Positions 11,656 through 23,832 of a DNA stretch of 64,000 nt are shown piece after piece. Source of the stretch: Budorcas taxicolor. Its lineage: Eukaryota > Chordata > Mammalia > Artiodactyla > Bovidae. Both the position numbers and the translations under genes were made by a program. The stretch is from the NCBI RefSeq assembly GCF_023091745.1, contig NC_068915.1, forward strand, positions 55,300,001-55,364,000. Reading direction: 5' to 3'. How positions within the stretch are numbered: the first letter of the stretch is position 1; each line of letters opens with the position of its first letter. The notes below the pieces were generated by a model. That model did not search any database, was not told the DNA's origin, and worked only from the letters and a program-made list of their open reading frames with translations.

Positions 11656-11666
11656 AAGACATGATA

Positions 11667-14565
11667 TATTTACATAAATTAGTAGCATTACTTTTACTCT
11701 TCTTATAATTTAACTAAACAATTTTAAAGTGTCTATGATTCAAATATTAACTATCCTGCCATGCAAATATTTATCACCACTTTTCATTTATGATTACCTT
11801 ATAACTCATTTCTTTTACATCATTCTTATATCACATTACATTTAAAAATTATTTGCTACACTTATTAAAATTATTTCATAGAGTAGGAAGAAATTAAATT
11901 TTTATCTCAAACTGACAATTTTTATAAAGAATCTTTTTGTTTCTAAATATCTAGAGAGAGAACAAACAGCTTTGGAATTAGAATAGTTAGACAACAGACA
12001 AGTTCACAGGTTTTATGCAATGCTTTATACATGAAAAGTTAAATAGAAGGATGTCAGAACACTAACCCTGGGATAAATCCACTGCTTTCAAGTTTTCATG
12101 CTCAAGGTATTTTTTTTTTTTTGTTAATGATTCCAATCTTAACAATTAGCACAAATGAACAGTTCTGGATAAGAATGATTGATTTTATGTTTGGCATTCT
12201 AATTATTATTTCCTTGCCTAGGCATTAAAACTCAATTAAAATATGCTCTTACAAAGAATAACCAGAGTCTTGTGCATACATTATATGTATTAATCTTAAA
12301 ATAAGAATTTCCAGTACATCAAATGGGCAATGAATTTATATGCATAGAAAACCCACCATAAAAGTTAATGATGTCTCATGAAATAATAATAGTACTTATT
12401 AAACTATAAGCAGAGAATTATACACATAGATAGTCATTTAAAGCTCCGCTTATATCAATGTTTTATTGTGGCTGAACAGAAAATTAAATATTTGTTTTAA
12501 TTTATGAATAAAGGTAAATTTTTCAACCTTTCATATTTGACGTACACAAATTATTTGACCACATAAATAGTACAGAAACTATAAAGTAATAGTAGCATTT
12601 ATAGTTAGAACTTCAGTCAAATATTTTTAAACTGGAGATTATACTAGGCATGTGATATATAGAGAAAAATGTAGAAATAGGTAATCATTTTCTACTCCTA
12701 GTGATTTTATTATACAACAGAAAATGCCCATGTATGTGTGTATGTAAGCGTGAATGTGTATATCATACATAAAGCATCCACATATGATAATATACATATC
12801 TGAGTCAACTCTGTCAATTTTAAGCACTATTGTTTTCTTAAATAGAGACATATATGTATGTATACACATGGTTATTTATGTAAAACTCAGCATAAAATTT
12901 TATTTTCTGAATAGAATGACGTAAGTACATTTCTTCATAGAAAAAATTTTAATAGGAAAAGTCCCTTTGAACTGAAAATAGAGATTGATACTGATCATAT
13001 TTAGCATATCTTGTAGAACTTTGAGACATAATGTGTATTGAATACATGGAGTAGGCAGGGTTATATAGTGTTCTTTAGGTGGGCCATATGAAATATTTCT
13101 AACCATTCTGACAAGTAAAACATTGCTTAAAGAAATCCTCATAATCAAATCTGATTTGAAGGGAATAAGCGAGTGTGATTCTACAGCTGACTGAAACAAG
13201 TCATAATTGTTTAATTAAAGCTCTGAAGTATATAACCTATACACAAGAAATATAAATACAAGTGAGGGAAAAAAGTGATTATTACTCATCAATAATATCA
13301 CCTGATTTACTAGGCATAAAGCATAGGAAGGTGAAAATCACTAGAGAACTCTGAGATTTCAGTAAAGTGGTCAGTTGCAGTGATAAATGTGAGAGAGGAA
13401 ATATTTTTCTTAAATTTTAATAGCATATAGCAAGTATAATTTAAAAATTTTCCATCTATGTATTTAAAATATAAAATCTAGAAATATAAACATCTTCAGA
13501 AAAGTATAGAACTTACATAAAGAAAATTATACAATTCTATTTTAAGACCTAGGGTAAAACTGGTTTATGTGGAAGACTCATGTTGTCAACAGAAAATTTT
13601 CAATTTTGCAAAGACATTTAATGTCTCTGAATGTATCTATACATATGTAATGTAATCACAATACAAATATTAGAACCAAATTTTTCATAAATGGAAAAAC
13701 ACTCTAAAAGGTGTTTTGAATCTAACTAGGGAATTTTGTCTAGAAAAAAAATGAATAACTGTAAAGAATTGGTCTTGTGTAGCACCCAAAATACATGACT
13801 TGGGCTTCAGCATTATGAGCAAATAAAGGAACTAAATCATAAAACTAGAGCAGAGTTCTGGACACTTCCTGCCATGCTAGGTTTTACTCCTCTAATTTTC
13901 AAATCACAAGAATGTTTTGAAGTCCTGAGAGAGGAGAAGGAAACATATCAGGATTTGAAAGCAGTTACTATTTAACATCCAGTACAGAAGTGTAAAATTC
14001 AACATTTACACAAGTGGTTTAAATGTATAAAAGAGATATTTACCAGTCCTGAATGTGGTTTCAGTGCCAGATTTAAATCTAAAGGAGGAATTTACTAAAA
14101 TGTATAGAAATCTATCAAGTTATTTTAAGATGCATGATAAATATCACTTCTCATAATCAGATGGATTACAAAATAGCCAACTTCCTAATCAGTCCCCCCA
14201 TCATTAAAGTAGTAATTATAACCAAGTGAATGCCAAAGGGAATCAAAGGATTATCTTGCTCATCAGCCACATACATTCAGTCTATCAGTTTTAAATCTTT
14301 TTGTTGTACTCTCAGAGTATATCAATATTTAAGTCTGTATTTTTAATCTCATCCACTTTCTCTTCATCTCCCCAATCAGCAATATTCTAAGTAAGCACCT
14401 AAGAAAGCAACTTTTTCCTGCTTCCTCTTCTGCTGTCTTCAAAATCACTTCTCCATTTAGCACAGAATGACTTTATTTTTCAAATTTTAAATCATGTTTC
14501 CTTACCAAAAAAACCCATATTTTTCTTTTTTTGTACTTTAAAAAATCTAAATGTTGTACAATAAA
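11667..14565. other. Nearly 3 kb without recognised repeats
   Basis: AT-rich DNA with a T13 run near 12110-12122 and a degenerate TATG/TGTA tract near 12730-12790. The minus-strand 99-codon frame at 12900-13199 has no recognisable domain. The stretch lacks the recent SINE and BovB insertions common elsewhere in the window. Confidence 0.45.
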
Positions 14566-14567
14566 GA

Positions 14568-15160
14568 TAAGGATCTTTATGATCTGGCCCCTGTGGAGCC
14601 TTCTCCTTTCATCTCTTGCCAATTTCTCATTATAATCTAGTCACACTAGTCTCTCCTGCTGCTGCTGCTAAGTCACTTCAGTCATGTCTGACTCTGTGCA
14701 GCCCCATAGATGGCAGCCCACCAGGCTCCCCCATCCCTGGGATTCTCCAGGCAAGAACACTGGAGTGGGTTGCCATTTCCTTCTCCAATGCATGAAAGTG
14801 AAAAGTGAAAGTGAAGTCACTCAGCTGTGTCTGACCCTCAGCGACCCCACGGACTGCAGCCTTCCAGGATCCTCCATCCATGGGACTTTCCAGGCACGAG
14901 TACTGGAGTGGGGTGCCATTGCCTTCTCTGACATTAGTCTTTATAGTCTTCTTCTTGAGAGCTTCCCCACCTCAGGGTTTCTGCATAGTTTGTTCATTCT
15001 CTATGAAAAACATTCCATCAAAGTGTTGCAAAGCGACATCATCTCATGCTCTTATCTGCACTTAAAAGTCACCTACTCCAAGAGTTTCTTTCTGAATATA
15101 GCATGAAGGAGGGGCATAGCTTTTGTAATACTTCTATATTTCCCCTATGGCATTCCTCTC
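14568..15160 (+). mobile_element. L2 LINE fragment split by Bov-A2
   Basis: The left part has 'tgatctggcccctgtggag' and 'ccttctcctttcatctcttg'; the right part has 'cctcagggtttctgcatag' and 'aaaagtcacctactcc'. Together these follow the L2 3' region in order. The copies of 'acactagtct' (about 14643) and 'acattagtct' (about 14931) on either side of the SINE look like its target-site duplication. Confidence 0.5.
14655..14933 (-). mobile_element. Bov-A2 dimeric SINE
   Basis: Two Bov-A monomers in reverse: the first at 14672-14793, a linker of 'gaaagtgaaaagtgaaagtg', then the second at about 14812-14933. The left end carries a short (CTG)n tract, the usual 3' tail of Bov-A2 read in reverse. Several CpGs are kept. 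Confidence 0.92.
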
Positions 15161-15176
15161 AATGTGCACTTACTCT

Positions 15177-15180
<4 letters not shown>

Positions 15181-15213
<33 letters not shown>
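15181..15213. repeat. (AT)16 microsatellite
   Basis: An uninterrupted AT dinucleotide run of about 33 bases, likely polymorphic in length. Confidence 0.95.
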
Positions 15214-15216
<3 letters not shown>

Positions 15217-15271
15217 TTTATTTATCTGAAAGTCAAACTGGAATACTAACTGTTGACTGGTTATGATACGT

Positions 15272-15706
15272 TTTCTGTTCAATCACTCAGTCATGTCCAA
15301 CTCTTTGCAACCCCACGGACTGCAGCATGCCAAGCTTCCCTGTCCAACACCAACTCCCGGAGCTTGCTCAAACTCATGTCCATCAAGTTGGTGATGCCAT
15401 CCAACCATCTCATCCTTTGTCATCCCCTTCTCCTCCCGCCTTCAATCTTTCCCAGCATTAGGGTCTTTCCCAATGAATCAATTATTTGCAACAGGTGGCC
15501 AAAATATTGGAGCTCCAGCTTCAGAATCAGTTCTTCCAAAGAAGATTCAGGATGGATTTCCTTTAGGATTGATTGTTTTGATCTCCTTGCTGTCCAAGGG
15601 ACTCTCAAGAGTCTTATTCTCCAAGACCACAGTTCAAAAGCAACAATTCTTTGGCACTCAGCTTTCTTTATGATCCAACTCTCACATCCATACATAACTA
15701 TGGATA
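15272..15706 (-). mobile_element. BovB LINE 3' end
   Basis: Antisense BovB tail and C-terminal RT coding sequence. The minus-strand frame 15420-15695 still reads YGCESWIIKKAE and KEIHPESSLEELILKLEL, the BovB C-terminal signature, with a start Met created by the truncation. 5' truncated at about 15706. Confidence 0.9.
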
Positions 15707-15713
15707 ACTATGT

Positions 15714-16168
15714 ATATTTATAATAAGTTTAGATTCAAATAAATGAACAAGATCATTGCTTGGTCAAAGATTGTTTATAGAAAGAAATGTTACCTATTTT
15801 GGCTTGCTACTTTTTATGCCTAAAATTATGAAAGATTGTAAAATGAGAACATAACTATGTGCTTATTCATCAGTAATGTATCTAGGCACAAAAATTTTTA
15901 TCAGAAAATAAAATATTTGAGATTCCAGGTTACTAAATAAGTTTGTATGTTTCCAATATGAGTTCTAGATGGTAGACTGCTAAGCATTGCTATGCTTTAT
16001 AGTGAATATAAGTAAATATCTATATTTTATATAGATACTTATATAGATATTTTATATATATCCTCCAATTCAATTTGAGAAACATGTGCAAAAAAATTAT
16101 GACAAAAATCACTTCACATAACTTGTTTTCGACTTAACTGTAACTCTGATAATGATTATTTGTGTGCA
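15714..16168. other. AT-rich unique sequence
   Basis: Short TATA-rich tract near 16015-16065. No other signal recognised. Confidence 0.45.
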
Positions 16169-16169
16169 T

Positions 16170-16250
16170 TCCAAATTGCTTCAGTCACGTCTCACTCTTT
16201 GTGACCCTATGAACTGCAGCCCAGCAGGCTTCTCTGTCCTTGGGGATTCT
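16170..16250 (-). mobile_element. Bov-A/Bov-tA tail fragment
   Basis: Only about 80 bases of the SINE tail in reverse ('gcttcagtcacgtctcactc' to 'gtccttggggattct'). A truncated copy. Confidence 0.7.
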
Positions 16251-16500
16251 GGGTGAAAAAATGAAAGAGTTATCTGATGGAACTGAATTGACTCAAATCA
16301 CACAGAATTTGGAAAGAGTTCATTCCTTCAAATAAATGAACTGCAGAGAGTGAAGTCCACATTTTTATGCTGTGGCCCCTAACATCACTCTCCAGTTGTT
16401 TAGCAAGGAGCGGTAAGTGTTGTCTAGGAAAACTTCATTGTTGTTGGCTTAAGTCATCAGAGGGATTCAGGACTGTAATGCAGGGGAGAAAACTGGAAAA
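16251..16500. other. Unassigned sequence
   Basis: No family recognised. It may be the left part of the old repeat that follows. Confidence 0.35.
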
Positions 16501-16835
16501 GAGGGTGTCATACAATGTGAACTCAAAAGCTCTGAATTTAATCCCCTCATATCCATATCCTTGGCATGTGCACAAGATACTCTCAATGAGTCCAGGGTAG
16601 AAGAGCTGGGTTCCACTCCCTGAACTCTGGGACTCTACCCGGTAGTAAACTAACGCAGACACCAGCTCACCTTGTTTATTTTCTATCTTTCAGGGATCAC
16701 TGCCTTGGACCGCTTGTTATCTTGCTTCTGAAAATATTTTTTTTTCCATATATTTTTCCTGAATGTTGAGTTATTTCAGGCAAGAAGAAACAATTCTTGC
16801 TAGATGTGGGAGTCCTCCAATTTAAGCCTTTAACA
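16500..16835. mobile_element. Possible ancient L1 fragment
   Basis: The phrase 'tctatctttcagggatcact' near 16681-16700 is common in old mammalian L1-associated sequence. Open frames at 16367-16600 and 16435-16662 overlap antisense and show no domains. A weak assignment. Confidence 0.28.
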
Positions 16836-17785
16836 TTACAAAAGAAATAGATTTAGGCAGTTTTTTAATAAATTTCATAATATTTCCCACCTATGTTATA
16901 CGTTATTTTAAAACTGCATTCAACATATTAGACACAGATTGGGAAATTTTATATCATACAAGAAGATGCAAACTATTACAACATTGAAAGAAAAGTGGTT
17001 CAAAGTTTTGTTAAAATATGAACTTTTTACCTTTTGGAAACTAGTAGATAGAAATTGGGTTTGGGATTATTTCCTAAGTAATATTTTTATCTTCTTTGTA
17101 CCAGAGCCAAGCAAAATAATAAACATAAAAACTGATCACTAATTCACTTGCAAATGGTCTTTAAGATTATAAACAAGAATTTGCAGAGTAAAACATATAA
17201 AAAATATAAAACACATAAACCTTTGAAAGATAGGAAGAGAACTATTAACTGTTGGGTCAAATTACAAAATATACATCATAACCCATCAAAAATGAGCCCA
17301 GTAATATTCTTGATTCTTAGGGGGTACCTAAATTTTAGCATATTTTCTCAGCCCTCAAAGCACAATAGATTAAAAGGGAAAATGTCAGGAAAAAAAAAAA
17401 AAAAAAGGTTATAACATATTTATCAATCACTAGAAATAGATGGAATGAAGAGTGCCTTCTGAGCCAGCCTGGAAAGTTCCCTTTAACTTTTGATTCTGAA
17501 ATGTTTGGAAAGCCCTGAATATAAAGACATACCCAATCAGGGATGTCTTTTATTCTTTCAGAGCCTTGAAGTATAACCTCCAAAAGGCACTCTTAGTTTC
17601 TTTGCACTGTCACAGAATTGAAGCTTGCTAAATACATAAGTTCCCTCTTCTAACAAAGAACATTTATCAGCTCTCTAGACCAGTGTCTAATTTTCTAATG
17701 TTTTCTTTCCTTCTGGGAGATATTTTGTATCCTTATCTTCCAATATTTCTACTGAGTACTAGTTTTTGTCATCATACTTTTGGGA
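16836..17785. other. Unique AT-rich sequence
   Basis: Contains an A-run of about 17 at 17390-17406, not associated with a recognisable retrocopy. The open frames here are low-complexity Lys-rich or Phe-rich shadows of A/T tracts. Confidence 0.45.
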
Positions 17786-17789
17786 TTGT

Positions 17790-17972
17790 GCACTGGTAAA
17801 AATTTCTCCTGCTAATTCAGGAGACACAAGAGACATGGCATCAATCCCTGGGTCAGCAAAGTCCCCTGGAGAAGGAAATGGCGATTTATTCCAGTGTTCT
17901 TGCCATGGGAAATCCCATGAACAGAGGAGCCTTGTGAGATACAGTTCGTGGGGTCCCAAAGCATGCACATAG
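17790..17972 (+). mobile_element. Diverged Bov-tA SINE
   Basis: The head is largely lost; 'aatccctgggtcagcaaagt' and 'cccctggagaaggaaatggc' mark the middle, and the tail ends near 'ggggtcccaaagcatgcac'. The tail replaces the usual 'gactgag' end, so it is truncated or mutated. Confidence 0.75.
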
Positions 17973-17974
17973 GT

Positions 17975-18455
17975 ATCATACTTTTACCTTTTTTTTTCCT
18001 TTGCTTTTAGAAAGCAATTACTTATTAAAGCTTTCTTTTACCAGGGATACTCAAAAAGCTAAAACTATTAATAGTGATCTTTTAAGTTTGATTACTTCAG
18101 TCTTATCTATTTCCTACAATTTGCATTTGTTTCTTGTTTTACTTTTGTGTCTGCATTTAATTTTAGATAATTTTCATAAGGTATTTTCTTTACATTTCTT
18201 TTATTAAATTTGTGGTAATCCTTAACTGTCACTTTGTATTCAGTGATAGAAAAGTAAGACTCTGATGGAAGATCATTCCCCATCAATTAAACAGACATGG
18301 ACTCCATCAGAGTATCTTTATAATTTTTCTTTTGGGTTCACCACAATTCAGAGAAGTCTATTCCAACATCAAAAATGGATTGTAAACCACATTGGTAAAT
18401 TTTGTGCTTAGCATAAGTAGTGGCCTCTACATTCTATAAACATTCATGTAATATC
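17975..18455. other. Unique AT-rich sequence
   Basis: Nothing recognised apart from short T runs. Confidence 0.45.
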
Positions 18456-18457
18456 GG

Positions 18458-18610
18458 ACTCTGAGGCCTCCTGGAGGAGGAAAAGACAAACCATTTCCTT
18501 GCTTAGAAGATCCCATTGACAGAGGAACCTGGTGGGCTACAGTCCATGGTGTCACAAAGAGTCAGGCACAATGGAAGTGACTTAGCATGCACTCACGCTG
18601 AGGCCTCCAT
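18458..18610 (+). mobile_element. Diverged Bov-A type SINE fragment
   Basis: Matches the Bov-A body from 'cctggaggaggaaaagac' through 'acctggtgggctacagtcca' to 'gagtcaggcaca'. It abuts the 5' end of the BovB that follows and could be an independent insertion. Confidence 0.65.
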
Positions 18611-18861
18611 TGTGCCTGATATCCATTATATCTTCTACTGTGGCAAGAATCAGTTAGAAGAAATGGAGTAGCCCTCATAGTCAATAACAGAGTCCAAAAT
18701 GCAGTATTTGGGTGCAATCTCAAAAATGACTGAATAATTTTGGTTCATTTCCAAGGCGAGCCATTCAACATTACAGTAATCCAAGTCTTTGCCCCAACCA
18801 CTAACACCAAAAAAGATGAATGGTTCTATGAAGACCTAAAAGAACTTCTATAACTAACATC

Positions 18862-18888
18862 AAAAAAAAAAAAAAAAAAAAAAAAAAA
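18862..18888 (+). repeat. A27 homopolymer inside BovB
   Basis: A 27-base A run within the endonuclease-coding part of BovB. Other copies have only a short run at the equivalent place, so this is likely replication slippage after insertion rather than a retrotransposon tail. Confidence 0.85.
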
Positions 18889-20288
18889 GGTCCTTTTCTC
18901 GTCATAGAAGATGGAAATGCAAAAGTAGGTTGTCCAAAGATAACTGGAGTCACAAGCAAGTTTGGCCTTGGAATAAAAAATAAAGTTTTGTATTCCAAAC
19001 TACAGTGGCCGACTGTACAGTTTGGCCAAGAGAACACATGGTTCATAGCAAACACACTCTTTCAACAAAAGAAGAGATGACTCTACACATGGACATCACC
19101 AGATGGGTCAACACTAAAATCATATTGACTATATCCTTTGCTGCTGAAGATGGAGCAGTTTTGTACAATCAGCAAAAACAAGACCTAGTGCTGACTGTAC
19201 CTCAGATCATGAACTCTGATAGCAAAATTCAAATTTAAATGGAAGAAAGTAGGGAAAACCACTAGACCATTCAGGTATGACCCAAATCAGATCATTTATG
19301 ATTATGTAGTGGAAGTGACAAATAGATTCAAGGGATTAGATCTGATAGACAGATTGCCTGAAGAACTATGGACAGAGGTTCATAATATTTTACAGGAGGC
19401 TGTGATCAAAACCATCCCCAAGAAAAAGAAATGCAAAAGACAAAATGATTGACTGAAGAGCCCTTACAAATAGCTGAGAAAAGAAGAGACGTGAAAGGAG
19501 ACGCATAAAGGGAAAGATATACCCAACTAAATGCAGAGTTCCAAAGAATATCAAGGAGAGCTAAGAAAGCCATCTTAACTGAACAATGCAAAGAAGTAGA
19601 AGAAAACAATAGATGAGAAAGACTGGAGATCTCTTCAAGAAATTAGAGATACCAAGGGAACATTTCATGCAAAGATTAGCACCATTAAGGACAGAAATGG
19701 CAAGGATCTAAGAGAAGCAGAAGAGATTCAGAAGAAGGGTCAGGCTATACAAAAATGTCTTACTGATCCAGATAACCACAATGTTGTGGTCACCCATGAA
19801 GAGCCAGACAGCATGGAGTGTGAAGTCAAATGGGCTTTAGGAAGCATTATTAGGAACAAAGTTAGTGCAGGTGATGGAATTCCAGCTGAGCTATATAAAA
19901 TTCTAAAAAGACGATACTCTTAAAGTGCTGCACTCAATATGCCAGCAAATTTGGAAAACTCAGCAGTGGACCCAGGACTGGAAAAGGTCAGTTTTCATTC
20001 CAGTCCCAAAGAAGGGCAATTCCAAAGAATGTTCACACTACACAATTGGGCTCACTTCACATTCTAGCAAGGTAATGCTCAAAAGCCATCAAGGTAGGCT
20101 TCAGCAGTACATGAACTAAATTCCAGGTGTACAAACTGGATTTAGAAAAAGCACAGGAGCCGCATATCAAATTGCCAACATCCCCTGGATCATAGAAAAA
20201 TTAAGAGAATACCAAAAGCATCTGCTTCATTGACTATGCTAAAGCCTTTGACAATGTAGATCACAACAAACTGTGGAAAATACTTAAA

Positions 20289-20823
20289 GTGATGGGAATA
20301 CCAGCTCACCTTACCTGTTTCTTGAGAAACCTGTGTGCAGGACAACAATCAACAGTTAGAACCAGACATGGAACAACAGACCTGTTCAAAATTGGGAAAG
20401 GTGTACATCAAGGCTGTATATTGTCACCCTGCTTATTTAACTTCTGTGCTGGGTACATCATGGGGAAATGCTGGGTTGGAAGACTCACAAGCTAGAATCA
20501 AGATTTTCAGGAGAAATATCAACACCTTCAGATACGCAGATGATACATTCCTTATGCTGGAAAGCAAAGAAGAACTAAAGAGCCTGTTAATGAGGGTGAA
20601 AGCAGAGAGTGCAAAAGCTGACTTGAAACTCAACATTAAAAAATTTAAGATCATGGCATTGAGTCCTATCACTTCATGGCAACTAGATGGGGAAAAAGTG
20701 GAAACAGTGACAGACTTTCTTTTCTTGGGCTACAAAATCACTGAGGACAGTGACTGCAGCCACAAAATTAAAAAATGCCTGCTCCTTGGAAGAAAAGCTA
20801 TGACAAACGTAGAGAGCACATAA
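20289..20823 (+). pseudogene. BovB reverse transcriptase fragment, YADD kept
   Basis: The RT core lies in two overlapping frames. 20289-20495 holds LRNLCAGQ and motif B GVHQGCILSPCLFNF; after an apparent +1 insertion near 20463 ('catggggaaatgctgg') the frame moves to 20335-20823, where motif C YADD is intact at 20533-20544, followed by the typical ESKEELKSLLM. It ends at a stop at 20821. The frameshift and missing upstream frame make it inactive. Confidence 0.85.
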
Positions 20824-21042
20824 AAAAAGCAGAGGCATCGCTTTGCCAACAAAAGTCCATATAGTCAAAGCTATGGTTTTCTCAGTTGTCATACATCAAT
20901 GTGAGTGCTGTACCATAAAGCAGGCTGAGCATTGAAGAATTGATGCTTTTGAACTGTCATGCAAGAGAAGATGCTTGAGTGTTCCTTGGACAGCAAGAAG
21001 ATGAAACCAGTCAATCCTAAAGGAAATTGGTACTGAATATTT

Positions 21043-21306
21043 GAGAAGGCAATGGCAACCCACTCCAGTACTCTTGCTTGGAAAATCCCATGACAGAGGA
21101 GCCTGGTAGGCTGCAGTCCATAGGGTCTCTAAGAGTCAGACACGACTAAATGACTTCACTTTCACTTTTCACTTTCATGCATTGGAGAAGGAAATGGCAT
21201 CCCACTCTAGTATTCTTGCCTGGAGAATCCCAGGGACGGGGGAGCCTGGTGGGCTGCCGTCTATGGGGTCGCACAGAGTCGGACACGACAGAAGTGACTT
21301 AGCAGC
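21043..21306 (+). mobile_element. Bov-A2 SINE nested in BovB
   Basis: Two Bov-A monomers (about 21043-21150 and 21182-21300) joined by 'cacttttcactttcatgc'. It interrupts BovB between 'ggtactgaatat' and 'tcattggaaggcctgatg', which are adjacent in other copies. The second monomer retains CpGs ('gggtcgcacagagtcggaca'), so it is younger than its host. No clean target-site duplication is visible. Confidence 0.92.
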
Positions 21307-21590
21307 TTTCATTGGAAGGCCTGATGCTGAAGCTGCCCCACCAATACTTTGGCCACATGATGCGATGAGCCAACTCACTGCAAAAGACCCTGATGTTGGG
21401 AAAGATTTATGACAGGAGGAGAAGGGGGCGAGAGAGGACAAGATGATTGGATGATTTCATTAACTCAATGGAAATGAGTTTGAGCAAACTCTGGGAGATA
21501 CTAAAGGAATAGTAAAGGGAAGCCTGGCATACTGCAGTCCATGGGGTCACAAAGTCAAACATGACTGAGCGACTGAACAACATCCAGAAA

Positions 21591-22212
21591 CATTTTCTCC
21601 AACCTGTAGAAACTAAATCTCCAGGATTCTCCCAAGTGGCAGAGTAACATTCAAGGTTATAGAATTAACCTGATAGCTATACTGGTCTTTTTCTTAAAGA
21701 ACTACCACATATCATGGTTTTCCCTCCATCTCATCTCCCCACTCATATCTTTTTTAAAATTCTTTAATATATTTGTGATGTAAATTGATTTTGTTTTTAT
21801 TGTTTTAGATTAGAGATTTTGTTTCAGTTTAGTCCTATTTCTATTCAGCTAACATCCTACTAGATCTCCAGATATATATTGTTCTCTCTTCTTTTTTTTT
21901 ATGTAAACCATAGAGTATATTTAATTCAGTTAAACATGAAATTAGAACAAGATTCAGTCCTTATTACGTAGGAATTACAACATTTTTGAAAAAAAGAACA
22001 CTGAAATTAATAGTTACCTGGAAGACACTTATTTGAATGGGGGCTATGGAGCCAAGATTCAGGTCTGAATCTCTGGATTTTGGATTAGGATTTAAGAAGA
22101 AATATTTTAATAACTAGAGAAGTAAAATTTATCTTGATGCCAGAAGATTTCTAGCATCTTGAGCTATGGGACCCTGACATTTCAATTTTGTGATACTCTT
22201 CTGATTCTTGAC
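21591..22212. other. Unique sequence
   Basis: AT-rich, with a T9 run near 21892-21900. No recognised gene or repeat. Confidence 0.45.
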
Positions 22213-22225
22213 TTTTAAAAATATA

Positions 22226-22424
22226 TTTTTTTAATTTTTATTTTTACTTTATTTTACTTTACAATACTGTATTGGTTTTGCCATACATTGACATGAATCC
22301 ACCACGGGTGTACATGAGTTCCCAATCCTGAACCCCCCTCCCACCTCCCACCCCATATCATCTCTCTGGATCATCCCCGTGCACCAGCCCCAAGCATCCT
22401 GTATCCTGTATCGAACCTTGTGCG
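22226..22424 (-). mobile_element. L1 (bovine type) 3' end
   Basis: Antisense L1 3' UTR: T-rich tail at the left, then 'tgtattggttttgccataca', the C-rich block (22334-22362) and 'gcaccagccccaagcatcct'. Only about 200 bases, so strongly 5' truncated. Confidence 0.9.
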
Positions 22425-23820
22425 AAATACCTTAAAAAATTTCACTAAGGTCATTTTAGTGACTTGCAGATATAATGGAACTTATTCCTCTTTCCACTGA
22501 TTTTAATCAGAAGTTTTACTTTTATTAAACATTTCTGTTTTTCATGTTACACTAGGTAAAAATAAATCAAATTATGAAAAAGAAAAAAGTTGCACTTTAT
22601 GACTATCAGTATAACTACCACATATATGCATATAAAAGAATACATTATCAAAATGCTTTCAAATTCATTATATACTCATCGAGCTATAAGAAGTCTGCTG
22701 AATGGCAGTTTAAATATAAAATTTCTTTCTTTGGCATAGTTTTAGCACAATGGGTCAGTTTGTATTTTACTGATATAGGTTTTAACAGAGGACCGTGTGC
22801 TGAAATAGATTTAATGGAGGTTCCATATTTATTATCCAATAATATACAGCATAAAATTTATTTTTAATGTATTATTGTATTTTCATTGTATTCTTCTGAG
22901 ATAGTCATTACAAAGATCCAAAGAATACATATATATTTCTAGAAGTTTACATTTTCTTAGAAAAGAATTGCCTAATTTTATGACCATCATTTATCAGACA
23001 CAGATGCTATATCCTGACTCTACAAGAGATAACTAATTTATTATTAATAGAGCTTTATACAAACAAGCATTCATGACATCAGTCTGCCCTCTTTAACTGT
23101 ACCTCTGGGCACCATGTGAATCATTTATAAGGTGATGAGATGTCACACAATTGAAAAGATTGCAAAGTTACAAAGCATACCATGGCACATGCTTGCACCC
23201 ACCGACCCCCAACTCCCCCACCTCAACACACAAGCACATGAATTTCTTTTCATGACAAATAGTTTTATTTGGTAAATCAGCAAATATTGAAAACAATTGC
23301 CCTATTAATTAAAAAATAATTTTCCCAGTAAATAGATTTTAGCCTAATAGCAGGGAGATAATTGTATTGGGACATCATGATTGGTTATAGATTGTATTAA
23401 TTATAAAGTACAATAAGAAGGTTAACCTTTTAAAAATTGAAGAGACTGTTAGCAGAATGTCAAATTATCAGATCAGACTATCATATGTCATGGGTATAAT
23501 GGAAGAAATCTGAAAGTTTTGAAACAAGCAAACGATTCTTATCATATTTACAACATTAAAAATACACTACTAATATCTTGCCTCACCACACAATGTTTAT
23601 TACACCTGACATAAGAATGCACCCTGTGAGAGAACAGCTACACAACAGTTGTCATAAAAGTAGACTAAATATTAGGAACATATTTTATGTTAGAACTTTA
23701 TTTCTTTTTAATTCTATTCATGAACTTCAAATATTATGAATACAGAGCAAGGCATATCACAGAATGAATCACACTGTTAGACAATAGAACTCTGCTCAGC
23801 TAAGTCATTAATGTCAAATA
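22425..23820. other. AT-rich unique sequence
   Basis: The longest frame, 22574-22867 (97 codons, plus), starts in a Lys-rich tract and has no recognised domain. A C-rich patch at 23196-23226 is not a known repeat. Confidence 0.45.
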
Positions 23821-23832
23821 TTGTTCATAACA

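Larger units (their letters stand above)
18614..21590 (+). mobile_element. BovB LINE, endonuclease to 3' end, with nested Bov-A2
   Basis: About 2.7 kb of BovB plus a 0.26 kb SINE. It opens in the endonuclease region ('ccattatatcttctactgtg', 'aagaaatggagtagccctca'), continues through the linker ('ccatccccaagaaaaagaaa'), RT and C-terminal region, and ends at about 21575 with 'gactgagcgactgaac'. Indels and stops break every domain. An A27 tract replaces a short A run in the endonuclease part. Confidence 0.93.

Noticed and set aside
11384..11662. Open frames of about 80 codons on both strands within a SINE
   Set aside because: These are shadows of the Bov-tA at 11450-11655; the same peptides recur at many SINE copies in the window.
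12900..13199. 99-codon minus-strand open frame
   Set aside because: No homology I recognise, no splice or promoter context, and an AT-rich non-repeat setting; consistent with chance.
14684..15106. 140-codon frame spanning Bov-A2 and L2
   Set aside because: Spans two unrelated repeats and has no protein similarity.
17390..17406. A17 run considered as the tail of a processed pseudogene
   Set aside because: No upstream coding similarity or CpG-rich mRNA-like sequence and no flanking duplication.
22574..22867. 97-codon plus-strand frame starting MKKKK
   Set aside because: Start lies in an A-rich tract and the composition follows local AT content; no domain.
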